DNA of 64,000 nucleotides from an uncultured Clostridia bacterium (GCA_947588825.1 CANPZU010000005.1:18402-82401); one strand, 5' to 3'. Shown: positions 57,346-64,000, numbered from the stretch's first letter. The notes: generated by a model from the letters alone, not told the origin. Program-made: numbers and translations.

Positions 57346-57386
57346 CGGACAGCTATTGTGGTATCCTTTGACAGGAGGTGGATAAG

Positions 57387-57752
57387 ATGTTCCGTGTGAT
57401 TATTGCCGGAGGCCGTGATTTCAACGACTATCCGCTGTTGGAACACACCATGGACCGCCTGCTGCAAAACATCACGGACCCGGTGACGGTCGTGTGCGGC
57501 AAGGCAAGAGGGGCGGATACCCTGGGAGAGCGGTACGCCAAGGAACGCGGTTTTCAGGTGGACTACTATCCCGCCGACTGGGACCGCTACGGAAAGCGGG
57601 CCGGTCCTCTGCGGAATGAGCAGATGGCGCAGAACGCGGACGCGCTTGTCGCCTTCTGGGACGGGCAAAGCCGTGGCACCAAGAGCATGATCGACCTGGC
57701 CCACCTGTACGGGCTGAAAATTCGTATCAAAAAATACGGAAGCGGAGGTTAG
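57387..57752 (+). CDS. DUF2493 (YspA/SLOG-like) nucleotide-binding protein
   Basis: A 121-residue protein starting MFRVIIAGGRDFNDYPLLEHTMD. IAGGRDF, VVCGKARGADTLGERYAKERG, DRYGKRAGPLRNEQMAQNADALVAFWDG and SRGTKSMIDLAH are the signature of DUF2493, a Rossmann-like SLOG relative expected to bind nucleotide ligands. SLOG-family proteins sense or produce nucleotide signals in several immune systems; here a role in counter-defence or nucleotide handling is conceivable. AGGAGG lies 8 bases before the ATG. Its stop TAG lies inside promoter 24. Confidence 0.88.
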   Translation: MFRVIIAGGRDFNDYPLLEHTMDRLLQNITDPVTVVCGKARGADTLGERYAKERGFQVDYYPADWDRYGKRAGPLRNEQMAQNADALVAFWDGQSRGTKSMIDLAHLYGLKIRIKKYGSGG

Positions 57753-57779
57753 CAAACAGCAGTTTGTTTCTGTCATAAA
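57747..57779 (+). promoter_or_regulatory. GGTTAGC promoter 24
   Basis: GGTTAGCAAA, 17 bp ending TTTCTGT, CATAAA. TAG in the element is the stop codon of the upstream gene. Precedes 57821, 57987, 58364 and 58751. Confidence 0.78.
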
Positions 57780-57820
57780 AGTAGATGCGGAACCTGCCGC
57801 AAACTGAGAGGAGGATTTAC

Positions 57821-57973
57821 ATGGCCGTATCGTTCGCATACAAATCCATCGAGAAAGCACAGAAGGATAAGGAACATATCGCCGCTGCGTATGATGTTCC
57901 AACATCTGCTGTGATCTGGTTGGGAAATAACAAATATATCGTGATAAAAGACGGTAAGGAAATTCGGATATAA
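57821..57973 (+). CDS. Small hypothetical protein
   Basis: A 50-residue protein (MAVSFAYKSIEKAQKDKEHIA). GGAGG precedes the ATG. Short helix then a beta-hairpin ending IVIKDGKEIRI. Unknown function; first gene of unit 24. Confidence 0.68.
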   Translation: MAVSFAYKSIEKAQKDKEHIAAAYDVPTSAVIWLGNNKYIVIKDGKEIRI

Positions 57974-57986
57974 GGAGTTGGATAAC

Positions 57987-58364
57987 ATGAACGAGATCAA
58001 GGCAATCCTTCGGTCGGAGCGTAAGATCGAAAACGGGAAGACCGTGCAGGTTTACGAGGTGGGCGACTATGAGGTCGTGATTCGCGGAAAGAAGGACGAT
58101 CTCAGCATCCCCGTCTTTGTGGGTATCCGGCGCAAGTCGTACCGCCGGTATCTCCCTGCCGTATGCGTCTATGAGCACGAGGATCAGGATGACAACATCC
58201 TGATAGATGTCTGGGTAGACACTACGTCCTATGGCTCTATGCCGCTGGATAAGATCGACTCCTTTATGGAGGCCATGCGGGATGGGATAGCCGCTGCCAA
58301 GTATATCAAGGATACATTTGTCAAGCCCATTGAGCGGCATACATGGAATTGGGAGGTGATGTGA
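57987..58364 (+). CDS. Hypothetical protein, tandem paralogue A
   Basis: A 125-residue protein (MNEIKAILRSERKIENGKTV). It shares with the next gene the frame QVYxVGxYxVVxxG, DxIRRK..RRYLPxxxxYxHxxxDDxxxxVxVxTxS, AKYIxxxFxxPIxxxTWNWE, so the two arose by tandem duplication. AAGGAG precedes this ATG (the TTG three codons earlier is too close). Probably a beta-rich small domain; unknown function. Confidence 0.8.
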   Translation: MNEIKAILRSERKIENGKTVQVYEVGDYEVVIRGKKDDLSIPVFVGIRRKSYRRYLPAVCVYEHEDQDDNILIDVWVDTTSYGSMPLDKIDSFMEAMRDGIAAAKYIKDTFVKPIERHTWNWEVM

Positions 58365-58744
58365 TGGACGATTTGAAAAGCAAGCTTTATATGGAGCGCC
58401 AGTGGGCGGACGGCCATACGACGCAGGTCTACGATGTGGGACACTACAACGTGGTCGTCAACGGATACAAGGAAGCAAAAGACAGCCGTATCACGGTGGA
58501 TATCCGCCGCAAAACGGACCGCTTCTGCCGGTATCTGCCGCATTTGTATATCTATCAGCACAAAGCAGAGGATGAGGACGCATTCCTGGAGGTCAGGATT
58601 GCCACCGGCTCTTTCTGGTTTCTGTCTACCGGAGAGACGAGAGACTTGATCGAGGCGTTGCAGAATGCAAATGCTGACGCCAAGTATATCCAACAGTTTT
58701 TCCTGGACCCTATATCAAACGGAACGTGGAACTGGGAGGAGTGA
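58364..58744 (+). CDS. Hypothetical protein, tandem paralogue B
   Basis: A 126-residue protein (MDDLKSKLYMERQWADGHTT), about 35-40 percent identical by eye to the gene before. Its start overlaps the upstream stop by one base (TGATG) and GGAGG lies before it. Both copies are apparently intact, so the second may have diverged in specificity. Confidence 0.8.
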   Translation: MDDLKSKLYMERQWADGHTTQVYDVGHYNVVVNGYKEAKDSRITVDIRRKTDRFCRYLPHLYIYQHKAEDEDAFLEVRIATGSFWFLSTGETRDLIEALQNANADAKYIQQFFLDPISNGTWNWEE

Positions 58745-58750
58745 GGTAAA

Positions 58751-58978
58751 ATGGCTGAGTATTTCTATTATACTGACGGCGGGAAGCCGATCCCGTATCA
58801 CGGTCCGATCTACTATACCGTGGTCAGAGATCAGGGAACGTTTGAGAAGTCCAAGTACATGACAGAGAGCGAGGCAATGGACGCGCTCCGCTCCATCATG
58901 GACAACAGGACGGACAGGCTCACCGGCATCTCGTTCCATATAGAGACGTCGGATGGACAGCGTTTGTATTCCTTCTGA
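58751..58978 (+). CDS. Small hypothetical protein
   Basis: A 75-residue protein (MAEYFYYTDGGKPIPYHGPIY), beta-rich with a central helix (MTESEAMDALRSIMDN). GGAGG precedes the ATG. Last gene of unit 24. Confidence 0.74.
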   Translation: MAEYFYYTDGGKPIPYHGPIYYTVVRDQGTFEKSKYMTESEAMDALRSIMDNRTDRLTGISFHIETSDGQRLYSF

Positions 58979-58985
58979 TAAAAGT

Positions 58986-59014
58986 ACCGCCCATGATAGG
59001 GCGGTCTTTTTATT
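58986..59014 (+). terminator. Intrinsic terminator
   Basis: ACCGCCC and GGGCGGT pair around ATGATA, followed by CTTTTTATTT. Confidence 0.9.
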
Positions 59015-59021
59015 TGCGGAC

Positions 59022-59054
59022 GGTTAGCAAATAGGAATTTCATTCTGAAGTAAA
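59022..59054 (+). promoter_or_regulatory. GGTTAGC promoter 25
   Basis: GGTTAGCAAA, 17 bp ending ATTCTGA, AGTAAA. Precedes six genes (59071 to 60718), the longest unit of the array. Confidence 0.72.
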
Positions 59055-59070
59055 AGTGGGAGGCGATACG

Positions 59071-59295
59071 ATGTTTGTGGTCTACTACAAGTCCTCTGGT
59101 AAGCCGGTGAGATATTTTCACCCGACGAAGGGATTACAAAAGACAGTCAGGACGGCCTGGGCGTTTCCCGAAGCAGCCCGCGAGATGATGGAACAGGCGG
59201 CTTCGGAAACACTGAAAATCAGGTCCGTAGCAGCTTCCCCTGTTGCGGAGGCCATGTATCCAAATGGAGTACAGTACAACCAGATGAAATGGTAA
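59071..59295 (+). CDS. Small hypothetical protein
   Basis: A 74-residue protein (MFVVYYKSSGKPVRYFHPTKG). GGGAGG precedes the ATG, whose six-codon upstream extension overlaps the promoter. Basic, with one helix AAREMMEQAASETLK. Unknown function. Confidence 0.73.
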   Translation: MFVVYYKSSGKPVRYFHPTKGLQKTVRTAWAFPEAAREMMEQAASETLKIRSVAASPVAEAMYPNGVQYNQMKW

Positions 59296-59313
59296 TAGGA
59301 GGTAATCATTTAA

Positions 59314-59463
59314 ATGAAGATTGTATTTGTCAAGATGACCGATTATGGTGTGACCGTTTGCGGTAATTGCGGTGCGGAGCTTGTTTGTGACGATTGCGGA
59401 GATATGCCGGATAAATGTCCGGACTGTGGGTGTGACCTGGATTACAGTAAGATTGACGAGTAA
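59314..59463 (+). CDS. Small zinc ribbon protein
   Basis: A 49-residue protein (MKIVFVKMTDYGVTVCGNC) with three CxxC pairs: VCGNCG, VCDDCGD and KCPDCGCD, spaced by six residues. Four of these would bind one zinc as in zinc-ribbon or rubredoxin-like knuckles. AGGAGG lies 11 bases before the ATG. Too small for an enzyme; likely nucleic-acid or polymerase-binding. Confidence 0.72.
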   Translation: MKIVFVKMTDYGVTVCGNCGAELVCDDCGDMPDKCPDCGCDLDYSKIDE

Positions 59464-59482
59464 CAAGAGGGGTGTTTGATTT

Positions 59483-59692
59483 ATGTCAAATCATAAGTTG
59501 CTTGCATCCGCGCCTACCGTGGAAAAAATCGAGAAGCTCATCAACGAGTATTTCTTTTCTGAGAACTACCGAGTGTTGGAAAATGACAGTACGAAAAACC
59601 TGACTGTTTTCAATCAGAAGACTGGCAAATATCTGGACGGTTTTCTTGTTCGATACAGCCGTGGCCGCTACCGCTTTGAGAGGAGTGTTTGA
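59483..59692 (+). CDS. Small hypothetical protein
   Basis: A 69-residue protein (MSNHKLLASAPTVEKIEKLI) with GAGGGG before the ATG. Two strands and a helix (YLDGFLVRYSRGRYRFER) with a basic end. Its stop is one base from the next start. Confidence 0.74.
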   Translation: MSNHKLLASAPTVEKIEKLINEYFFSENYRVLENDSTKNLTVFNQKTGKYLDGFLVRYSRGRYRFERSV

Positions 59693-59693
59693 T

Positions 59694-60227
59694 ATGCTGA
59701 CGCTTGAAACTTTTTCGGAGGACAACCGCACCAAGATCGTCGGACACAGTATGTACCGGATTGCAACGGACCGCTACACCGGCCCGGATAGTCTCTGGTA
59801 CATCTACGAGTGCTACAACGACGTCAAGGGTACCGGGGAATGGGCGCGTTCCCGCTCCTGCTTCACCACCGACCTGCAGAAGGTCATCGACATCTTCAAC
59901 AGCATCACAGCGGAGAAAGAAATCCTCGATGGAACATGGAAGGAGAAATCAACGATGTTGGATTTACATTCTGTCCCCTGGCGTATCGACCGTGCCGCAG
60001 ATCAATTTTTCCGAGACAACGCAGCGGCGCTGACGGAGCCGGAGAAGATGCCTGTCTCCCTTCTCTCCACTGCCATGACCTACTGCGCAACCTGGGAGAA
60101 TCCCTACGCGGAGGAGGCCGTGCGGCGTGTCGGTATGTTGGATTTGTATCATACGCTGACCGACCACTTCGAGCGTGTCAAGTTCATTCAGTATGCGTTT
60201 GAGCGCCTCGGCTGCAAATTGATTTAA
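59694..60227 (+). CDS. Hypothetical protein with domain shared with 56093-56503
   Basis: A 177-residue protein (MLTLETFSEDNRTKIVGHSM). Residues 100-177 (VPWRIDRAADQFFRDNAAALTEPEKM, LSTAMTYCATWENPYAEEAVRRVG) match the C-terminal half of the protein at 56093. The first 90 residues form a separate beta-rich part (SLWYIYECYNDVKGTGEWAR). AGGAG precedes the ATG. Unknown function. Confidence 0.78.
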   Translation: MLTLETFSEDNRTKIVGHSMYRIATDRYTGPDSLWYIYECYNDVKGTGEWARSRSCFTTDLQKVIDIFNSITAEKEILDGTWKEKSTMLDLHSVPWRIDRAADQFFRDNAAALTEPEKMPVSLLSTAMTYCATWENPYAEEAVRRVGMLDLYHTLTDHFERVKFIQYAFERLGCKLI

Positions 60228-60242
60228 GGAGGATTAGAAAAA

Positions 60243-60470
60243 ATGAAGCCGTTTTTCTTCGCCTTGGATATCGGTCACCACCGGACCGGGCAGATCATCG
60301 GAAAGAACACCGGCGTGGTGTTCGCGGAGGACGTGGAACAGGCGAGACGGATCGCCTGGGAGTATTACGGCGGCGACCATTGCTGTAACCTGGATGTGTG
60401 GGAGATTGGGCCGGACGGAACCAGCTATACCTTCTGGCTCGGAAGCTTTCAGAATTGGGAGGGATATTGA
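60243..60470 (+). CDS. Small hypothetical protein
   Basis: A 75-residue protein (MKPFFFALDIGHHRTGQIIG). The pattern GVVFAEDVEQARRIAWEYYGGDHCCNLDVWEIG is seen in several small phage proteins with a beta-alpha-beta arrangement. AAGGAGG precedes the ATG. Its TGA overlaps the next ATG. Confidence 0.75.
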   Translation: MKPFFFALDIGHHRTGQIIGKNTGVVFAEDVEQARRIAWEYYGGDHCCNLDVWEIGPDGTSYTFWLGSFQNWEGY

Positions 60471-60718
60471 TGGCAGGAGCGGAACGGGATTTCCTGATTG
60501 TCCCAGATCGCGGCCGCTGGTTCAAGGTCACGGCGATGTGTGCGGAAGGCGCTTACAGCGGACTCAGCAGCTTCTTTTCACAGAACTGTCTGATAGGCGT
60601 CGTAGATATGGATACGATGGAGATATCTGTTTTTTCCAGCGTGTTGGACCACGCGGGAAATCTGATACGAGTGGTCAGGCACGATAAAAATTCTCTTGAA
60701 GCTCTGATGTTCGGTTAG
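60470..60718 (+). CDS. Small hypothetical protein
   Basis: An 82-residue protein (MAGAERDFLIVPDRGRWFKVT) with a beta-rich middle. GGGAGG precedes the ATG. It ends MFG and its TAG stop is the TAG of promoter 26's GGTTAGC. Confidence 0.76.
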   Translation: MAGAERDFLIVPDRGRWFKVTAMCAEGAYSGLSSFFSQNCLIGVVDMDTMEISVFSSVLDHAGNLIRVVRHDKNSLEALMFG

Positions 60719-60745
60719 CAAAACGGATTTCAGATCTGTCATAGA
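60713..60745 (+). promoter_or_regulatory. GGTTAGC promoter 26
   Basis: GGTTAGCAAA, 17 bp ending GATCTGT, CATAGA. Overlaps the stop codon of the upstream gene. Precedes 60814, 60939 and 61961. Confidence 0.76.
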
Positions 60746-60813
60746 TAGTGGTCTTGGGAGGCCCACTGAAAAAGCCTCTCACCATTCAAAATTTAATGTC
60801 GGAGGGGAACACA

Positions 60814-60924
60814 ATGGAGATTTTTCTTGGATTGATCGTAACGGTCGTGAAGCTGGTCATGGAGCTGTCCGGCACCAGACGTGCGGACCGGTATGCGCGG
60901 TGCGTGGTGCGCCGCTATCAGTAA
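60814..60924 (+). CDS. Very small membrane-associated protein
   Basis: A 36-residue protein (MEIFLGLIVTVVKLVMELSG) with GGAGGGG before the ATG. The first 18 residues are hydrophobic; the end (RRADRYARCVVRRYQ) is basic. This layout suits a single membrane segment with its C-terminus in the cytoplasm. Supported by ribosome site and tight spacing to the next gene. Confidence 0.6.
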   Translation: MEIFLGLIVTVVKLVMELSGTRRADRYARCVVRRYQ

Positions 60925-60938
60925 AGGAGGGACAGAAC

Positions 60939-61946
60939 ATGGGACTGCTTGATAAATTTGCCACTGTACAGATCGAGTCTGACCGCCGTATTTCCGAGGA
61001 GGACCGGGCGTTCTGCCTGCGCCACCAGGAGGCGTTCGACAAGTCCGGACCGGCGCTCCAGCGGATTGCGGACGCGATGATAGCCGCCGATGCGGAGCAG
61101 GACGCGATCTTTTCTGGCTTCAAGGGAGGCAGCGACTACCTGAGCTCCATGCGTGGATTCTCCAACAATGTACAGGATGTCTATACTACCATGAAGAGCC
61201 GCAACAGCGAGTTTATTTCCACCATTGTCAGCTATTTTGCGCAGAGATACAAGGTAGAACTGGACGCCAGAGAAATTGAGGAGCATCTGATTCCTGAGAG
61301 TCCCGCAGAACCGGAGCTTCCCGGACGCGGATACCGGGATACCACAGCTGAGGAGCGGGAGGAATACAAAATGAAGATGGCGGAGTATAAAAAGGATCAC
61401 GAGGAATGGGATGTGTCACTCCGTACTCTCCCTCTCCGTTATGAGCAGATCGTGGATGAGATCTTTACTCAGCTTGGCGGCTTTTCTTTTGAGGAGCAGG
61501 CCATGAACGAGTTTTTGGAGCGCACATGGAACGCCACTCACTACCTTTCCAACTATTCCTGGAACAATATCAAAGCCGGTCAGGAAAAGTTCGAGATCAA
61601 GGGAACCGTCCTGCGGATCGGAAATGGCTGTCAATGTAACGATTACAGCTATATGAGGCATCCCGTGCCGGAGTACACACCAAACAGCGATCTGATTACA
61701 TTGCTGGATGCGGTGGCCTGGTATGAGTGCGGACGGATCGGGGAAGGCCCGTTCTGGTTCCCCACGCTTGGGACAAGATATACCTATACGAAGGAGCGAG
61801 TCACATACACCCAGAACATGACCAAGGTGGAGAGCATCACCTGCTATAAAAACGGACGTGTGGATATCCGTTTCCGTGACGCCGCCTATCTCCAGGAGTT
61901 TGCGGAACAGTGCCTGCGGAACCGTCCCAGCAGTATGGATCAGTAA
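60939..61946 (+). CDS. Hypothetical protein
   Basis: A 335-residue acidic protein (MGLLDKFATVQIESDRRISEE), one of the largest of the arm. The N-terminal half is helical (EDRAFCLRHQEAFDKSGPAL); the middle EELPGRGYRDTTAEEREEYKMKMAEYKKDHEEW-type stretch is charged; the C-terminal half is beta-rich and aromatic. CQCNDYSY could bind metal. No family recognised. AAGGAGG precedes the ATG. Confidence 0.78.
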   Translation: MGLLDKFATVQIESDRRISEEDRAFCLRHQEAFDKSGPALQRIADAMIAADAEQDAIFSGFKGGSDYLSSMRGFSNNVQDVYTTMKSRNSEFISTIVSYFAQRYKVELDAREIEEHLIPESPAEPELPGRGYRDTTAEEREEYKMKMAEYKKDHEEWDVSLRTLPLRYEQIVDEIFTQLGGFSFEEQAMNEFLERTWNATHYLSNYSWNNIKAGQEKFEIKGTVLRIGNGCQCNDYSYMRHPVPEYTPNSDLITLLDAVAWYECGRIGEGPFWFPTLGTRYTYTKERVTYTQNMTKVESITCYKNGRVDIRFRDAAYLQEFAEQCLRNRPSSMDQ

Positions 61947-61960
61947 AGGAGGAACATAAA

Positions 61961-62326
61961 ATGACCAGACGGAAGGTAGTCTTTTACAATGCGCTCGGCA
62001 ACTACAAGTGGATCATATCGCCGGAGTTTAACGGCGACAAGGCGGAGCTGGAGCGGCGCAAAAGCGCCGACTCCTGCGACCGCAACTGGTCAGATTTTAT
62101 GGAGGCCATGGACGGTGTGGATGACCTGTTGGGATTTCTGAATGTCGTCTCCTGGATGTGGAAGAGTTATCACTCCTGTTTCCCCGGCGGAAACGACTTT
62201 CCAGGTCCCAAGCTTTCTTTCGCGCATAACGACCGGGAGATGTATGATGCCACGCATTTGATGGATGAGGTGTGGGAGGTGCGCTGCGGACAGCACGGCG
62301 CTTCCCTGATGCAGATGGACGATTGA
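61961..62326 (+). CDS. Hypothetical protein
   Basis: A 121-residue protein (MTRRKVVFYNALGNYKWIISP). Helical, with tryptophans in NVVSWMWKSYHSCFPGGNDFPGP. AAAGGAGG precedes the ATG. Last gene of unit 26, with the stop only three bases before promoter 27. Confidence 0.76.
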   Translation: MTRRKVVFYNALGNYKWIISPEFNGDKAELERRKSADSCDRNWSDFMEAMDGVDDLLGFLNVVSWMWKSYHSCFPGGNDFPGPKLSFAHNDREMYDATHLMDEVWEVRCGQHGASLMQMDD

Positions 62327-62328
62327 AC

Positions 62329-62361
62329 GGTTAGCAAACCGTATTTTCTGTCTGTAAAAAC
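62329..62361 (+). promoter_or_regulatory. GGTTAGC promoter 27
   Basis: GGTTAGCAAA, 17 bp ending GTCTGT, AAAAAC. ACGGTTAGCAAACCGT makes a hairpin around the -35-like box. The -10-like box is poor. Precedes 62387 and 63258. Confidence 0.65.
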
Positions 62362-62386
62362 AGTAGAAGATTTTGGAGGTGTTCAA

Positions 62387-63277
62387 ATGAAGCGGTTTCG
62401 TGTCCGGACAGAGGATGGGTACTCCATGCTTCTCTACTATCCCACCGAGGCTGACGCAAAATCGCGCTGGCCCGGTGCGGAGGTGGAGGAGTACGATGAC
62501 TTTACCTATCTGGACGGTATTCAACTCATCAAAGACAATGCGCAGCTGATGGCGAAGCAGCCTGGAATCAGCTTGTTCCGTATGGACCATGCGGACGGAG
62601 AGATCCATCTGAAGCTGATCCATGACCCGGAGGATGGTCTGTACTATGATATCGTCCGGTACAAGCAGTACAAGATCGGAGCGTATACGGAGCCGGTGAC
62701 GTGGAGCATATCGTCCGTCATGGAATTTGTGGACGATTACATCAACCGGGAACCGATGTGCTTCATTCCGGTATCCGAGCGGCGCTACGGACAGAAGAAG
62801 CTGAAGAAACCGGAAGAACTGAACGGGCAGCGAAAGAGCTTCTCCGTGGACTTTATCCCAGGCAAATGCAGATGCGAGTGTTATGTGCACGGTGACGATC
62901 TTTGGATCAAGCACCACGATTATTTCAGCCCTACATGGAGGCCGCCGATAGACGATATCGGAAAACCGACATCGTATTATCTGAAAAAATATTTCGGCAT
63001 TGAGAAACCGGAAAAATTCATCTATCCGGATACCTGGGGTGCCATCGTCCTTCGGTCGGAAGCGTGGATCAAGCTGGAAAACCTGATTCCCACGCTGCAA
63101 CATCTGTCTCCGCAGCAGATTTCCAGACGTATCTGGGAACTGATCCTGCAGTATTACGGATGGTCTCCCGTAGTGCAAAATGCGGACTGGGAGCGGTTTC
63201 TGGAGAACGCGGCGGCAGCCGCCGCCGATTATTTGAAACAGAGAAAGGAGCAAAACAATGGAACAGCGGACTTGTAA
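62387..63277 (+). CDS. Hypothetical protein
   Basis: A 296-residue protein (MKRFRVRTEDGYSMLLYYPTE), without recognised family. The C-terminal third is helical and ends in an alanine-rich stretch (NAAAAAADYLKQRKEQ). The middle (KCRCECYVHGDDLWIKHHDYF) contains three cysteines and histidines and could bind metal. GGAGG precedes the ATG. Its end overlaps the next gene by 20 bases. Confidence 0.77.
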   Translation: MKRFRVRTEDGYSMLLYYPTEADAKSRWPGAEVEEYDDFTYLDGIQLIKDNAQLMAKQPGISLFRMDHADGEIHLKLIHDPEDGLYYDIVRYKQYKIGAYTEPVTWSISSVMEFVDDYINREPMCFIPVSERRYGQKKLKKPEELNGQRKSFSVDFIPGKCRCECYVHGDDLWIKHHDYFSPTWRPPIDDIGKPTSYYLKKYFGIEKPEKFIYPDTWGAIVLRSEAWIKLENLIPTLQHLSPQQISRRIWELILQYYGWSPVVQNADWERFLENAAAAAADYLKQRKEQNNGTADL

Positions 63278-63668
63278 CATCATTATGTGCTGTAAAGGGC
63301 ATTGCAAACTGGTGAGCGAATACGATACATCGCGGGATGCAATCGCCGCCTATATGGGCGCGGAGTGCGACTTTCCCGCAGAGCGATATATCGATCCTAT
63401 GCTGGAGCGCATCGTGCTGTGGGCTTTGTATGACTATATCGATCATGCGGACCGGCCGAGTTACGACCTGATGAACCTTTTCTACCAGTATGCCACCAAG
63501 AATCCGCCTCTTTTGGAGCGTATCTGTGCCATGTTCAACGCTGTCAGCGTAACGGATGGAGAGCGGTACTTGAATGGATTTACGGAAGAACTCATCAAAC
63601 AGAGCGAGATCGATCTTTCACCCGAAAAGTACAAAGACAATGTCTACCCTGTGGATGCGCCCGGTTAG
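63258..63668 (+). CDS. Hypothetical protein
   Basis: A 136-residue helical protein (MEQRTCNIIMCCKGHCKLVSE) with four cysteines in its first 16 residues, possibly a metal site. AAAGGAG precedes the ATG within the upstream gene. Its final codons CCC GGT TAG lie within promoter 28, so TAG is shared. Confidence 0.77.
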   Translation: MEQRTCNIIMCCKGHCKLVSEYDTSRDAIAAYMGAECDFPAERYIDPMLERIVLWALYDYIDHADRPSYDLMNLFYQYATKNPPLLERICAMFNAVSVTDGERYLNGFTEELIKQSEIDLSPEKYKDNVYPVDAPG

Positions 63669-63695
63669 CAAACCGCGTTTTATTTCTGAAATAAA
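63663..63695 (+). promoter_or_regulatory. GGTTAGC promoter 28
   Basis: GGTTAGCAAA, 17 bp ending TTTCTGA, AATAAA. TAG in the element is the stop codon of the upstream gene. Confidence 0.78.
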
Positions 63696-63721
63696 AAGGG
63701 AGGCAGAAAGGAGGAGATCAT

Positions 63722-63925
63722 ATGCGCCTGCTCTATGTAACGTGTCTGGAAACCGGAGAGAAATACGGTTATGTCGCTTCCACGCCGTATGACGCGCTGA
63801 AAAAGCACATCTATACCATGAACCTCTCCCACCAGGACAACGCGGCTGAGATCAAAATCACCGGGTCGGTGCTCCACCTGTATACCATTCACAGCGGAAA
63901 AACCTATGCGATCAGAAATCAGTAA
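63722..63925 (+). CDS. Small hypothetical protein
   Basis: A 67-residue protein (MRLLYVTCLETGEKYGYVAST). GGAGG lies 6 bases before the ATG. Beta strand, helix (PYDALKKHIYTMN), then strands ending GKTYAIRNQ. It resembles small modules that appear singly in phage arms. Unknown function. Confidence 0.73.
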   Translation: MRLLYVTCLETGEKYGYVASTPYDALKKHIYTMNLSHQDNAAEIKITGSVLHLYTIHSGKTYAIRNQ

Positions 63926-63979
63926 AGTCTAATGGTGTGATGTCAAGTAGGTGATAAAAGGAAATTTACAAGGAAAGCG

Positions 63980-63992
63980 CCCCCAAAGGGGG
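63980..63992 (+). other. Hairpin at the window edge
   Basis: CCCCC and GGGGG pair around AAA, with no T-tract visible before the window ends. It lies 55 bases after the last gene and may be the start of a terminator or leader structure. Confidence 0.4.
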
Positions 63993-64000
63993 AATAGGTG

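Noticed and set aside
42341-63695. CRISPR array interpretation of the 28 repeats
   Set aside because: The repeats are hundreds of bases apart, separated by genes, all in promoter position, and there are no spacers or cas genes.

Overview
The window is part of the genome of a large tailed double-stranded DNA phage (HK97-type capsid, long tail), most likely infecting a gut Firmicute (Clostridia). The evidence is the strong AGGAGG-type ribosome binding sites on nearly every gene, sigma-A-like promoters, HU, RuvC-like, PhoH, ClpP-like and DUF932 genes typical of such phages, and a bacterial-type tmRNA. No DNA polymerase, lysis or tail-fibre genes are in the window, so the genome must be larger than 64 kb.

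Layout. (1) 1-24.5 kb, leftward: virion module in the order small terminase candidate, large terminase, portal, protease-scaffold with a nested scaffold start, decoration protein, major capsid, connectors, tail tube, then RuvC-like resolvase, ClpP-like protease, PhoH ATPase, two tail-region proteins and a 3140-residue tape measure. (2) 24.6-28.9 kb: an RNA island read leftward from one sigma-A-type promoter (28865-28893) towards a terminator at 25032-25070. It holds a phage tmRNA, an HNH endonuclease, nine tRNAs with encoded CCA, two small CDSs and about 1.2 kb of highly structured non-coding sequence. (3) 28.9-40.2 kb, leftward: HU, GIY-YIG endonuclease, metallophosphoesterase, a single-chain RNA polymerase with the double-psi beta-barrel signature (ADFDSD), a helicase-like ATPase, DUF3310, an HNH protein and a tyrosine recombinase. 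(4) 40.2-41.5 kb: a non-coding, GC-rich divergence region. (5) 41.5-64 kb, rightward: a sigma-like factor followed by more than 50 small, mostly unrecognised genes arranged in short transcription units.

The most striking system is the regulatory architecture of region 5. Twenty-eight copies of one element, GGTTAGCAAA, then exactly 17 bp usually ending TCTGt, then nATAAt, stand before the units, usually just after an intrinsic terminator and sometimes fused with it so that the -35-like box sits in the terminator loop. The sigma-like gene lies immediately upstream of the first copy and itself has a host-type promoter. The window also encodes its own RNA polymerase. I infer a dedicated phage transcription programme: host polymerase makes the sigma-like factor (and, on the other arm, the phage RNAP), and one or both then read the GGTTAGC promoter array. 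A second motif, AGCAAAACATTTAATTT, recurs at the host-type control regions and looks like an operator related to the array's -35 box.

Most region 5 proteins are 50-180 residues and hypothetical; recognisable ones are a J-domain protein, a DUF932 protein, a DUF2493/YspA-like nucleotide-binding protein, a zinc ribbon and a two-segment membrane protein. One gene has an in-frame amber codon and one appears frameshifted.
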